Shown here: piece after piece, positions 20,162 to 31,303 of the stretch | How the letters are laid out: every line of letters begins with the position of its first letter | How positions within the stretch are numbered: the first letter of the stretch is position 1 | Origin: Amorphophallus konjac | Lineage: Eukaryota > Streptophyta > Magnoliopsida > Alismatales > Araceae | Length of the DNA: 64,000 nt | Reading direction: 5' to 3' | NCBI GenBank assembly: GCA_022559845.1 | Contig: CM040126.1 | Coordinates: 225,066,641 to 225,130,640, forward strand | The notes under the pieces: generated by a model | The model's input: the letters and a program-made list of their open reading frames with translations, nothing else | What the model was told of the DNA's origin: nothing | Database searches by the model: none | Program-made: the position numbers and the translations under genes

Positions 20162-23100
20162 TGTAAGACCCTGAGTCTTTCGGATCTTTTTCGGAGAGTT
20201 TCGGATCGCTTTTGTGGGTCCTAAGTTGTGTTTTATGATCCGCGTGGGTTTTTCTCTCGTACTAGTTACGGAACCTAGTGGAGAGTTTATTATTCAATTC
20301 ATCGACTCGAGGATGCTACAGTTGCGTTGTAATCTTTTCGAGGATCGTTTAGACTATTTTTATGTATTTTTCTGAATTAGTGCATTTTCGGACCAAAAAT
20401 CGGATTTTTCAAAAATTGAGAAATTCCTAATTTCCTTTTCTTTTTATTTCTCTCTCTGCTTCCTCTCTCCTCATTCTCACGTCGCCTCTCTCTCTCTCCT
20501 ATCCTCTCTCCTCTTTCCCCCTCTACTCCGACTACAGACAGAGGAGGCCCAGGGATGCCGTAGAGAGGCCGTGGAGTTGACTTGGCACGTGATGGCGTGA
20601 CGGATGGAGCGTGGCATTGGCACAATCCCTCGGTGGATTCAAAGTCGGCGTGGGTTATTCGTTTGATTGATTTCAGAGTGGTTTAGTCGCTTCGGCGCGC
20701 GAGAACTTTGGTGGAGGTAGGGAGATGGACGCCCGACTCTTCTTCTGCATTTCCTCGCGATTTGGAGCCGAACGGTGCGAGAACGAGCGGGTTCTGCCTT
20801 GTTTTGGGTAAAGCATGCTTTGGGGGGTGTGAGACGAGTTCACCTTTCTCGGCGACAGTTTCTAGCCTAATTAGTTTTATTTCAATCCCTGGCATGTCAG
20901 CATTCCATTTCCGTTGGTTTCATTGCGATTGGTTGTCATTTGGGACCGGTATGAGCCCGGGAACTCATGTGACTCAATTTGGGTCAATTTGGAGGAATTA
21001 CCCGTTTCTTATGTTTTATGCGTTGTTTGGACCCCTTCCGATCTGTGGAAGGTTTATTTGGCGATTAGGGTTGTTTCCCCTTCGTTTAGAAGCGAATGGG
21101 GCGTGGAACGGTCGGGATCGGCCATTCCCCTGTTTTACCCACCGTAGTGCCTTAGCGGTCGTACCAGTGACCGTTCTTACCTCTTTAGAGGTCCTTGGGT
21201 GACCGCTAGGCTATGTTTAGGTCTATGTTGGTTCAATGTCGGTTTGGGTCTTAGCGGTCATGCGATTGACCATTTGCGTCGGCTAGCGGCCCAATGGAGG
21301 ACCGCTAAGCCCTTTTCAGCGATACAATGTTAGACTGCTAGGAACTGTGTGTTAGTCGGTTTGGCCAAGCGGTCACGCGATAGACCGCAAGGCTGGTATT
21401 GGCGGTCCATCGTTAGACCGCTAAGTGCCGTTTATGTCGGTTCGAGGGTTTTAAGTCGGTTGGGCTAGCGGTCCTAGCTGTGACCATATAGCATTCTTGG
21501 CGGTCCTTTGGGTGACCGCTAAGCTCTATTTGACCGGTTAAGTCGGTTTCACTGTAGGGAGTTTGACTGGGTCTAGCGGTCGGGTCCATGACCGCTATAG
21601 TCTCCTTGCGGCCCTGCGATACACCGCATGCCCCTATGTTTTTGTAGTTGGTTGGCTAGCGGCCTTTTGGCTGACCGCTTGGTCTTCCTGGCGGTCAGAC
21701 ATGTGACCGTTTAGTCCCATTGTCCTGTTTTCTTTATGTTTGGCCTCCATTTATCTTGGCCTTATCTTATGGTTTGCCCATTGTCCTGTGGATATCTTGG
21801 ATGTCCTATGAGGGCTGTGACCATATTGTGAGGTGGCCGAGGAGTGCCATTATATCGCGTGGTGTTCCGTACTATTTTAGAGTCATGTTTGGTGTCTGGT
21901 CAACCCGGTGTGATCTAGTGATTGACATGTGACTCGTGAATGTCTCGGTGATCCGGTATGGATCGAGAGATGATGTTGGACGCCTTGAGGTGTTGTCTTA
22001 CCTCCGTTTGCGTGTCCACGTGCTTTGAGGGTCTTAGTGATTCCTCAGGTCTCCGTAGTTTGTGTTGTGCAAAGGTGTGGATCAGGTGATCCTATGCCGT
22101 TTCCTCTATCGGTGTTTTCCCGTGATGTGGCTTAGAGACTAGGCTGATTGGCGGCTTGTTACCGCTTTGTACGATGATCTTGACCCCGAGTCGTGAGACT
22201 CAAGGATCGTTGTGTTAGCAGGTCTAGTGGTTTATCCTGAGTCCGGTGGTAGTCTGGTATGCTACCCTGTGTCTTGGTGCTTCGTAGTACGTGTGATAGT
22301 GCATGCTTAGCATGTCTGTACTTTAGCACTAGTGTTTTGGAGTCTCTGTGTCCAGTGAGCCTCCACTAGTCATAGCCTGACGACACACGCATTCCAGTGT
22401 GTTGGCCCACCTCGGAGTGGTGGCGGGGCCGTTCCTGATAGACGGTTCGTAAGCTAGTTTCCGTGGGCTCCCTTGCCTTACAATAGCGTCCTACTGAGGG
22501 AGAAAGCTAGCTAGAGGCCTGGCTCAAGGCATTGGGCTTGTGTGTGCACACGTGGTCAGGGGTGTTTGCACGAGCGCCGACGGGCGTGACCCTGACTAGT
22601 CACTCGTTACTATTGTTCCTTGTACTTGGTTCAGTGAGTGTCTCAGTTACCGTCATTCCAGACATGTGGGAGATACTTGTGGTGCAGTATAAGTCGTCAG
22701 TGGACGCATCTGGATGTTCTTCTAGTGAGGAGGTGCTCCTATCACTTGATGCATGACTCTAGAGATTCTCGTGTCTCGTGACGTGTCTTTTCGTCATTGA
22801 GTATCGAGTAGCCTGTATGTGGCTTTACTCGAGGTCCAATCTTGTGTAGCGTACATGACGATCTAGTTATGTATGTTCGTGCCTTTGACTGTGTAGGTCT
22901 TTTAATAGGGATTTTTGCTTGTTTTGGTAGGCGTCAGCTATGGAGCTTGTGCTTGGTCGACTGATCGGTAACGCCTGACTTTGTGAGATCAGGGTTCACC
23001 TTTCTGTTGCCGTTTGGAGTTGCTTAGAGAGCCGTGGTTTGGTTGACGGCCGTGTTTCTGGTTAGTACGGCTTTACTCTTTCCTTTAGTTGTTCTTACTC

Positions 23101-23617
23101 CTACTTTTTACAACTTTACTATTGTAGTTAGTACTGCTGTTGCTCCTGTTCTTTCCTATTTTACTGTTTAGCGCTGTTTAGCGTGTTACTGCGTTGTTTC
23201 CAGTGGGGATCCGCATGACCGCTACTGAGCCAGTGACACAAGGCTCACCCCTACTTTTCAGGTGTGGACTTCTTCTTCCTCATGGTTCGTGACGCGGTGC
23301 GTCAGTTCGTTGTTGCCAGCATTCTCTGCGTCGGGCTTCCCCCGACTTCAGTGTACATTTTTTTTTCTGTTGGACTGTACTTACCTTTATTTGGGCTGGA
23401 CTCTGTGTAATTTAATTTGTTAATTGAAAATGTAATTTTATTTTTGCTACTTTAGCAAACTTGATCATTGAAATATTAATTACTTACTGCTTTATCTGGG
23501 AATTCAATGTACCACACACACTCCTTTTATCCCTTTGGAGCTTTACCGCTCTTGGGAGGCCTCGCAGGATCCAAGTGTTATCGGGTTTACCCGGTATCCG
23601 GAGCCTGGGTCGTCACA
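20162..23617 (+). repeat. 5' LTR of LARD 1
   Basis: 3456 bp. It opens with an AT-rich part, then a pyrimidine-rich stretch with CTCTCT runs (about 20430-20530), a GC-rich block conserved between the LARDs (21059-21150), the spaced-dyad array (21154-21713) and a T/G-rich right half. The longest open frame (20708-21202, 164 codons) shows no known domain and I do not call it a gene. Confidence 0.92.
21154..21713. repeat. Array of GCGGTC-N8-GACCGC dyads, 5' LTR of LARD 1
   Basis: About 13 units occur in 560 bp. Arms are GCGGTC (or GCGGCC) and GACCGC with a few changes. The spacer is 8 nt in nearly every unit and differs in sequence each time, for example GTACCAGT, ATGCGATT, ACGCGATA, CATCGTTA, CTTTGGGT, GGGTCCAT and AGACATGT. 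Confidence 0.88.
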
Positions 23618-23619
23618 GG

Positions 23620-23631
23620 TTGTATCAGAGC
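23620..23631 (+). other. Primer-binding site of LARD 1
   Basis: Reads TTGTATCAGAGC, one change from the initiator tRNA-Met site, two bases after the LTR end. Confidence 0.85.
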
Positions 23632-25675
23632 TGTGATTGTGTGTAAGGTACATGGGAATTCGAGATATCACAGTATTAAGAGTCCTTAAGGTCCAGTATA
23701 GTCGACAGCTGGCAACGGGTTTGCGATTGTTTATCGCTTTGTTTTCGTGTGTGGTCTTGTGCGTGCTGTGTTGGCACTGTGCGAGATGGTTTTCGCTTCT
23801 TCAGGTTATGACGGAGTGCTCTTTTTGTCGTGGTGTTTGTCTCTGTTATGCTGTACTTGGTGAATTTCACTGGTAGGCGTGAATCTGTGGTGCAGTGTTC
23901 AAGATGTTTCTGTAATTTGTTCCGGTGGCTGGTGGCTTTCTCGTTGGTGTGATGGCCGTGCACATTCCCATGTTGCTTTGGTCGTCCCCGCTTGAGGTTT
24001 GTTCAGCCCTGAGGTGTTAAGCTTGTGTCGTGGTGGTCGATTAGATGCCTTGCTTGGAAGAATGCCCGAGCAAATTCAGGAGCGAACCTAGGATTTTCCT
24101 TCCTGGTGAGCTACTGTTGATCGAGCTTGATTCTTCTCACCCTGTTTGGTGGTGTCTTTTCCAGGTAAGCCTTGGAAGTGCTGTCATGGTGAATCCTTTG
24201 TCTTGTGTCTACTTAAGGGTGGACAATGTTAATTCTGAACCTGATCTGCTCTTTGTTCGACGGTTGCTTGGCTTTGGACCCAGATTTTATGTTGGGAGCC
24301 ATTGTGCACCGTGTTCGATGTGCCGTGTTTGGCGGTTGTTGTGCTATGAAGGTTCAATAATCATTCCAGGACGTAAGGATAAGCTGAGATTATCATTCCT
24401 TTGTGCTTTGTACTGAAGCTGATGCTCTTCATGGTTTGCACTATGGTGACTTGTGATCGGCTGTTAGCAGGATCGGTACTCGAGACGTGGTATATTACAG
24501 TTTCATGTATTGCGATGGCGCTGAGTGTGTGCTGAGATGCGGATGCCGAGTTATCCTTGATGCCTGTGTGCGTTGTGTTGAGCGTGTAGCGGAAGCGTGT
24601 GGGCTGATACCCCACGGTTCGGGGTCGTGAAGTTGGCAGATTCTGATTGGCTGAGAAGTTGTTTCCTCGGCATGTTTATCATCTTGGCTATGTGTGCCTT
24701 GATGTTGTTGGTTGCCATGCTATTGTTGGAGGCATTATGGTTGTTGGCACTGGCATGTGTGAGGATTAGGGGAATCTGTCGGCATATCTGCTGGTTGAGT
24801 TCCCTTTTTGTCTCTGTATTTTTTCTTGGATGTTGTGCTCTCGAGACGTGATCGTGGTCCTGGAGATGCATTCTCCGAGATTCTTGTGGTTGTTGTAGGT
24901 CCTTATGGTGAGTTGTTCGTAGCATGGCTAGTACATGTTAGTCGTGCGTTCAGCTGTAATTGTGCCTTGATGTGACCCAGCTTGCAGTTGTGTCCCATGG
25001 TTCTGTGTCGAGAACGGAGCCGGGATTCTGCGAGTGTTGCTGTTGTTGTTGTTATCATTCGTTGGTGGTTATGTTCAGCTTGGGAGGATTTCCCTGTGAG
25101 TCTGATTTAGCATTGTGTGGACCGAGGTCTTGTCAGTTGGTTTTGCTGTACTCTTCTGCCATAGTAGAGTTAGCATGCGACTCGAATCAGATATAATGTC
25201 TGAGTGAGGACTGACTTGATTGTGCTTGTGGTCCAGTGCCGTTGTTGGCATTCTACGTGCTAGTCCTGTTGTCCTTGGCGCAGAAGCTGATGTTGTTGAG
25301 CTGTCAGCTGAGAGGACTATGTTTCCTTGGGTAAGCTGATGCTTGTTGTGTTTGTCGAATGTTTTGTCGGTGACTGCTTTCGTGGCATGAGTCGTGTCTC
25401 CTTTCCCTGTGAGCCAGAAGCGAAGTTGCCTTGTTTCGGAGGTGTCGGACTTGTGTTCACTTGGGTACCGTGCCCGTTCTATGGATCGATGTGTCTTGAG
25501 ATCCAGAGCGTGTACCTATGATTGTGGTTTGGCAGTGTCCCTCTAAATTGTATTTTTTGAGATTTGTGTTGCCATGTTCTAGGTGTTAGTGTTGGCTGAT
25601 GCTTGGAGAGCGTATCCAATGTTTGGGTTTGTTCTTCCTTGTTAGCTCCTTTAAATTTGAGGGCGAAATTCCTGT

Positions 25676-25688
25676 AAGGGGGGAGGAA
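25676..25688 (+). other. Polypurine tract of LARD 1
   Basis: AAGGGGGGAGGAA directly before the 3' LTR. Confidence 0.9.
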
Positions 25689-28600
25689 TGTAAGACCCTG
25701 AGTCTATCAGATCTTTTTCGGAGAGTTTCAGATCTCTTTTGTGGGTCCTAAGTTGTGTTTTACGATCCGCGTGGATTTTTCTCTCGTACGGAACCTAGTG
25801 GAGAGTTTATTATTCAATTCATCGACTCGAGGACGCTACAGTTGCGTTGCATTCTTTTCGAGGATCATATAGACTATTTTTTTCATATTTTTCTGAATTA
25901 GTGCATTTTTGGACCAAAAATCAGATTTTTCAAAAATTGGAAAATGCCTAATTTCCTTTTCTTTTTATTTCGTTCTCTCCTTCCTCTCTCCTCATTCTCA
26001 CGTCGCCTCTCTCTCTCCCGTCCTCTCTCCTCTTTCCCCCTCTGCTCCGGCTGTAGACGGAGGAGGCCCGGGGATGCCGTAGAGATGCCGTGGAGTTGAC
26101 CTGGCCCGTGATGGCGTGACAGATGGAGTGTGGCGTTGGCGCGATGGATGGAGTGTGGCGTTGGCGCGATCCCTCAGTGGATTCAAAGCCGGCGTGAGTT
26201 GTTCGTTTGATTGATTTCGGCGTGGTTTAGTCACTTCGGCGTGCGAGAACTTCGGTGGAGGTAGGGAGATGGACGCCCTACTCTTCTTCTACATTTCCTC
26301 GCGATTTGAAGCCAAATGGTGCGAGAACGAGCGGGTTCTGCCTTGTTTTGGGTAAAGCATGCTTTGGGGGGTGTAAGACAAGTTTGCCTTTCTCAGTGAC
26401 GGTTTCTAGCGTAATTAGTTTTATTTCAATCCCTGGCATGTCAGCATTCCGTTTTCGCTGGTTTCATTACGATTGGTTGTCATTTGGGACCGGTATAGGC
26501 CCGGGAACCAATGTGACTCAATTTGGGTCAATTCGGAGGAATTGCCCATTTCTTATGTTTTATGCGTTGTTTGGACCCCTTCCAATCTGTGGAAGGTTTA
26601 TTTGGCGATTAGGGTTGTTTCCCCTTCGTTTAGAAGCGAATGGGGCGTGGAACAGCCGGGATCGGCCAGTCCCCTATTTTACCCGCCGTAGCACCTTAGC
26701 GGTCGTACCAGTGACCGTTTTTACCTCTTTATCGGTCCTTGGGTGACTTCTAGGCTGTGTTTGGGTCTATGTCGGTTCAATGTCAATTTTGGTCTTAGCG
26801 GTCATGCGATTGACCGTTTGCGTCGGCTAGGGGCCCAATGGAGGACCGCTAAGCCCTTTCCAGCGGTCCATTGTTAGACCGCTCGGAATTGTGTGTTAGT
26901 CGGTTTGGCCAAGTGGTCACGCGATAGACCGCAAGGCTGGTATTGGCGGTCCATCGTTAGACTGCTTAGTGCCCTTTATGTCGGTTCGAGGGTTTTAAGT
27001 CGGTTGGGCTAGCGATCCTAGCCCGGACCGTATAGCGTTCTTGGCGGTCCTTTGGGTGACCGCTAAGCTCTGTTTGACCGGTTAAGTCGGTTTCACTGTA
27101 GGGAGTTTGACTGGGTCTAGCGATCGGGTCCATGACCGCTACAGTCTCCTTGCGGCCCTGCGGTAGACCGCATGCCCCTGTGTTTTTATAGTTGGTTGGC
27201 TAGCGGCCTTTTGGCTGACCGCTTGGTCTTCCTGGCGGTAAGACATGTGACCGTTTAGTCCCATTGTCCTGTTTTCTTTATGTTTGGCCTCCATTTGTCT
27301 TGGCCTTACCTTGTGGTTTGCCCATTGTCCTGTGGATATCTTGGATGTCCTATGAGGGCTGTGACCATATTGTGAGGTGGCCGAGGAGTGCCCTTATATT
27401 GCGTGGTGTTCCGTACTATTTTAGAGTAATGTTTGGTGTCCGGTGAACCCGGTGTGATCCAGTGGTTGACATGTGACTCGGGAATGTCTCGGTGATCCGG
27501 TATGGATCGAGAGATGATGTTGGAAGCCTTGAGGTGCTATCTTACCTCAATTTACGTGTCCACATGCTTTGAGGGTCTTAGTGATTCCTCAGGTCTTCGT
27601 AGTTTGAGTTGTGCAGAGGTGTGGATCATGTGATCCTATGTCGTTTCCTCTATCGGTGTTTTCCCGTGATGTGGCTTAGGGACTAGGTTGATTGGCAGCT
27701 TATTACTGCTTTGTATGACGATCTTGACCCCGAGTCGTGAGACTCAAGGATCGTTGTGTTAGCAGGTCTAGTGGTTTGTCCTGAGTCCGGTGGCAGTCTG
27801 ATATGCTACCCTGTGTCTTGGTACTTCGTAGTACTTGCGATAGTGCATGCTTATCATGTCTGTACTTCAGCACTAGTGTTTTGGAGTCTCTGTGTCCAGT
27901 GAGCCTCCACTAGTCGTAGCCTGATGACACACGCGTTCCAGTGTGTTGGCCCACCTCGGAGTGGTGGCGGGGCAGTTTCCGATAGACGATTCGTAAGCTA
28001 GTTTTCGTGGGCTCCCTTGCCTTACAGTAGCGTCCTACTGGGAGAGAAAGCTAGCTAGAGGCCTAGCTCAAGGCATTGGACTTGTCTGTGCACATGTGGT
28101 CAAGGGAGTTTGGCTGAGCGCCGACGGGAGTGACACTGACTAGTCACTCGTTACTGTTATTCCTTGTACTTGGTTCAGTGAGTGTCTCAGTTACCATCAT
28201 TCCAGAAATGTGGGAGATACTTGTGGCGTAGTATAAGTCGTTAGTAGATGCATCTGGCTGTTCTTCTAGTGAGGAGGTGCTCCTGTCACTTGACGCATGA
28301 CTCTAGTGATTCTCGTGTCTCGTGACGTGTCTTTTCATCATTGAGTTCCGAGTAGCCTATATGTGGCTTTACTCGAGGTCCAATCTTGTGTAGCGTACAT
28401 GACGGTCTAGTTGTGTATGTTCGTGCCTTTGACTGTGTTGGTCTTTTAATAGGGCTTTTTTCTAGTTTTGGTAGGCTTCAGCTATGGAGCTTATGCTTGG
28501 TCGATGGATCGGTAATGCCTGACTTTGCGAGATCAGGGTTCACCTTTCTGTTACTGTTTGGAGTAGCTTAGAGAGCCGTGGTTTGGTCGGCGGCCGTGAT

Positions 28601-29170
28601 TCTGGTTAGTACGGATTTACTCTTTCCTTTAGTTATTCTTACTCCTACTTTTTACAGCTTTACTATTTTAGTTAGTACTACTGTTGCTCCTATTCTTTCC
28701 TATTTTATTGTTTAGCGCTGTTTAGCGTGTTACTACGTTGTTTCCAGTGGGGATCCGCGTGACCGCTACTGAGCCAGTGACACGAGGCTCACCCCTACTT
28801 GTTAGGTGTGGACTTCTTCTTCCTCGTGGTTCGTGACGCGGTGCGTCAGTTCGTTGTTGCCAACGTTGCCAGCGTTCTCTGCGTCGGGCTTCCCGCGACT
28901 TCAGTGTACTTTTTATTTTTTGTTGGACTGTACTTGCCTTTATTTGGACTGGACTCTGTGTAGTTTAAATTGTTAATTGAAAATATAATTTTATTTCTGC
29001 TACTTTAGCAAACCTGACCATTGAAATATTAATTGCTTACTGTTTTATCTTGGACTTCAATGTACCACACACACTCCTTTTATCCCTTCGGAGTTTTACC
29101 GCTCTTGGGAGGCCTCGCAGGATCCAAGTGTTATCGGGTTTACCCGGTATCCGGAGCCTGGGTCGTCACA
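25689..29170 (+). repeat. 3' LTR of LARD 1
   Basis: 3482 bp, homologous to the 5' LTR. Differences include a missing ACTAGTT near the start and a duplicated segment around 26131-26169 (ATGGATGGAGTGTGGCGTTGG). It carries its own dyad array at 26698-27256. Confidence 0.92.
26698..27256. repeat. Dyad array in the 3' LTR of LARD 1
   Basis: Same units as 21154-21713. Some are better paired here (GCGGTC-CATTGTTA-GACCGC near 26867, where the other LTR has decayed arms) and some are worse. The comparison fixes the ancestral 8-nt spacing. Confidence 0.88.
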
Positions 29171-30599
29171 ATATCAATAAACCATAATCACATTGATCAT
29201 GAAAGAATCTGTTTAATGGTAACTTTCTTTCTAAAAATGGGTGATAATCTTTGTAAGTGACCAAGATATGTATTGAGGTTAAACAATATGACAATTCTGA
29301 ATTTTAGATGAAGGAACCACATTTTGATCATATGAACATAGTATCTTAAGACACTTCATGACATAAGTGTTTTCCATTTTTTTGATGGAGCACTTTGTTT
29401 CTCAGTGCTTACTATTTTGGCCATATGAACAGAGATAAACTATGCCACTTCATGACTTAAGTGTTCTTCATTTCTTTGATGAAGCACTCAGTTTCTCGGT
29501 GCTTAGTCATTGCTCTACCATTTTGTTTATATATTTATATTTTCTTTTTCATACTTTTGATTTGCTATCCTTTATATTTTTCAGAGAGACTTGTTTAAAA
29601 ACAATACACATACTTAGTTTTCTTAACCAAGATTTCATCAACTTAGCAGATTTCAGATACAAGTAAACTTTATCAACCATGTAATGAGATGAGGGTTGAG
29701 TGCTATTATCAGTTATCAACATTCCTATTTACTGAATGCAGTCTTTGAATTCTAAAGATTATAAAATTTAAACCATCATTTCATTCAAGAAACAAGTAGG
29801 ATTCTTATAATAGAAGGTGTCTGATTTTTGTTGCTTAAAATTATGAACTTATTATCAGACTGCCATTATGTCAGAACAAAAATAATGATAGAAGAGCTCA
29901 CAAATTCTACATCAGAATCAACAATTTGTGTGAGGGAAGAAATAGAATCTGAAATCTAGACAGACAGAAATGATCAATACTCCCCCTGACACCTTGCAGC
30001 ATGCATAGATATGCCCTTTTTCTTAGAAATCTCCCCCCGTCTGCATGTATATTTATTCAGATATTCAACCATAATTATGTATGCATCTCTAGACTTACTA
30101 TCATGAAGTAGAATGCAGTGCAATCACCTGTCCCTCATGCATGACTGTGCAGAAATTCAGATGCAATAATGCATGACATGATATGAAATGAAATACAGTG
30201 CCGAGACAAACTCTTGATTTAGGGTACTAGGTGAATGTTAATCCTCAACACATGGTGTGGACTTTCAGACAGACTGAATCTATCCTTCCATCTCATAGCA
30301 TTTGATATACCTCTGAATTCAAGATAACTAATGTATGAAATTAATGAAGTGTTCACAAGACAAGGTCTGAGCTTTTATTCAGAAACAAGTAACAGACAAT
30401 CATTGAATCATTCTTAAAGAGATCAGATCATTTATTCAGTTCAGTGAATTGATACTAATCTATTCAGAGGATTTATTCAAAGATGGATTTTCAGACAAAC
30501 AAACCATCATGCTGAAATTTATTCAAGGGTACACAGTACACAAACCACATCAAAAGACTCAATCATGAATGAAATTGAAACTAATCATCATGCTGAAAT
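29171..30599 (-). other. 3' non-coding tail of the copia element, right piece
   Basis: It resumes after the atatc duplication. AT-rich with no convincing open frame. SIRE-type elements often have a long region here, sometimes with an env-like frame; none is seen. It contains the two-hairpin module at 30220-30311. Confidence 0.7.
30220..30311 (-). repeat. Two-hairpin module, copy in the first SIRE-like element
   Basis: Minus-strand sense: GGTATATCAAATG box, then GATAGA-TTCAG-TCTGTC (6-bp stem with one G-U pair, 5-nt loop), then a weaker ACAC/GTGT hairpin, then CACCTAGTACC. The same order is found twice in the other SIRE-like element (50497-50596, 51401-51500). Confidence 0.65.
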
Positions 30600-31303
30600 T
30601 TACATAAACCTAATTCTCTTCTCAAGAATTTGAATCTGTCATTACCCAAAGGTTTAGTAAATATATTAGCTATCTATTTTTCAGATTCAATGAAATGCAA
30701 TTCAATTTCATTTTTATTTACTTCAACCCTAAGAAAATGGTGTTTGATTTCTATGTGCTTAGTCCTAGAGTGATGAACAGGATTTTTAGTGAGTGATATA
30801 GCACTAGTATTATCACATAAAATTGGAGTGCATCCCAATTTTATCTGATAATCAATAAGTTGGTGCTTGATCTAGAGTTCTTGGGCTGCACAGTTCCCAG
30901 CTGCAACATACTCTGCTTCAGCTATAGATAGAGCAACCGTGTGTTGCTTTTTAGAAGCCCATGTCACCAGACAACCACCTAGGTAGTGGCAATACCCACT
31001 AGTGATTTTTCTATCTACCCTGCACCCTGCATAGTCTGCATCAGTGTAGGCTATGAGATCTAGCTCACACTTAGCAGGATACCAAAGTCCTAATTCTAGG
31101 GTGCCTGATAGATATCTAAAAATCCTCTTAACAGCACTCAGATGTGACTCTTTAGGACTAACCTAAAACCTAGTACACAAACACACAGAAAACTGGATAT
31201 CAGACCTAGAGGCAGTGAGATAAAGAAGAGTTCCGATCATACCTCTGTATAATTTGGGATCTACACATTTACCTTTTGGGTCATCATCAAGATTAATTGA
31301 TGT
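30600..31303 (-). pseudogene. Copia RT end and RNase H, left of the LINE
   Basis: Read on the minus strand, one frame continues from the LINE junction through the end of reverse transcriptase (DPKGKCVDPKLYRG, GTLLYLTASRSDI) into RNase H (YTDADYAGCRVDRK, SGYCHYLGG, SIAEAEYVAA, KHIEIKHHFLR) and the C-terminal FTKPLG. Stops interrupt it after CTRF, AAQEL and ESEK. The DADYAG and AEAEY catalytic regions are preserved, so decay is mainly by point stops. Its other half is at 37373-38197. Confidence 0.9.

Larger units (their letters stand above)
23618..25688 (+). other. Internal domain of LARD 1, non-coding
   Basis: 2071 bp between the LTRs. Open frames are short and show no known domain. Near the primer site it shares recognisable DNA with LARD 2 (GAGTCCTTAAGGTCC and GCGAGATGGTTTT or close variants), so the non-coding sequence is a family feature and not random filler. 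It may hold packaging or dimerisation signals; this is inference. Confidence 0.75.
20162..29170 (+). mobile_element. LARD-type non-autonomous LTR element 1
   Basis: 9009 bp, flanked by atatc. LTRs 20162-23617 and 25689-29170 start TGTAAGACCC and end GGTCGTCACA. A primer site (23620-23631) and purine tract (25676-25688) are in place, but the 2.07-kb internal domain has no gag, protease, RT or integrase. The purine tract lies in GAGGGCGAAATTCCTGTAAG, which resembles the end of chromoviral internal regions, so a Tekay-like partner is likely. LTRs differ by about 5% by eye. The element at 51726-61309 is a related copy on the opposite strand. Confidence 0.92.

Noticed and set aside
20708..21202. 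164-codon open frame in the LARD 1 5' LTR, repeated as 163 codons at 26255-26746
   Set aside because: It recurs because the LTRs are duplicates. No domain, signal or codon pattern supports a protein, and LARD 2 does not preserve the full frame.
21154..21713. CRISPR-like array
   Set aside because: Units are imperfect dyads with about 43-bp average spacing inside a plant LTR. There are no constant repeats with unique spacers in the CRISPR sense and no cas genes.
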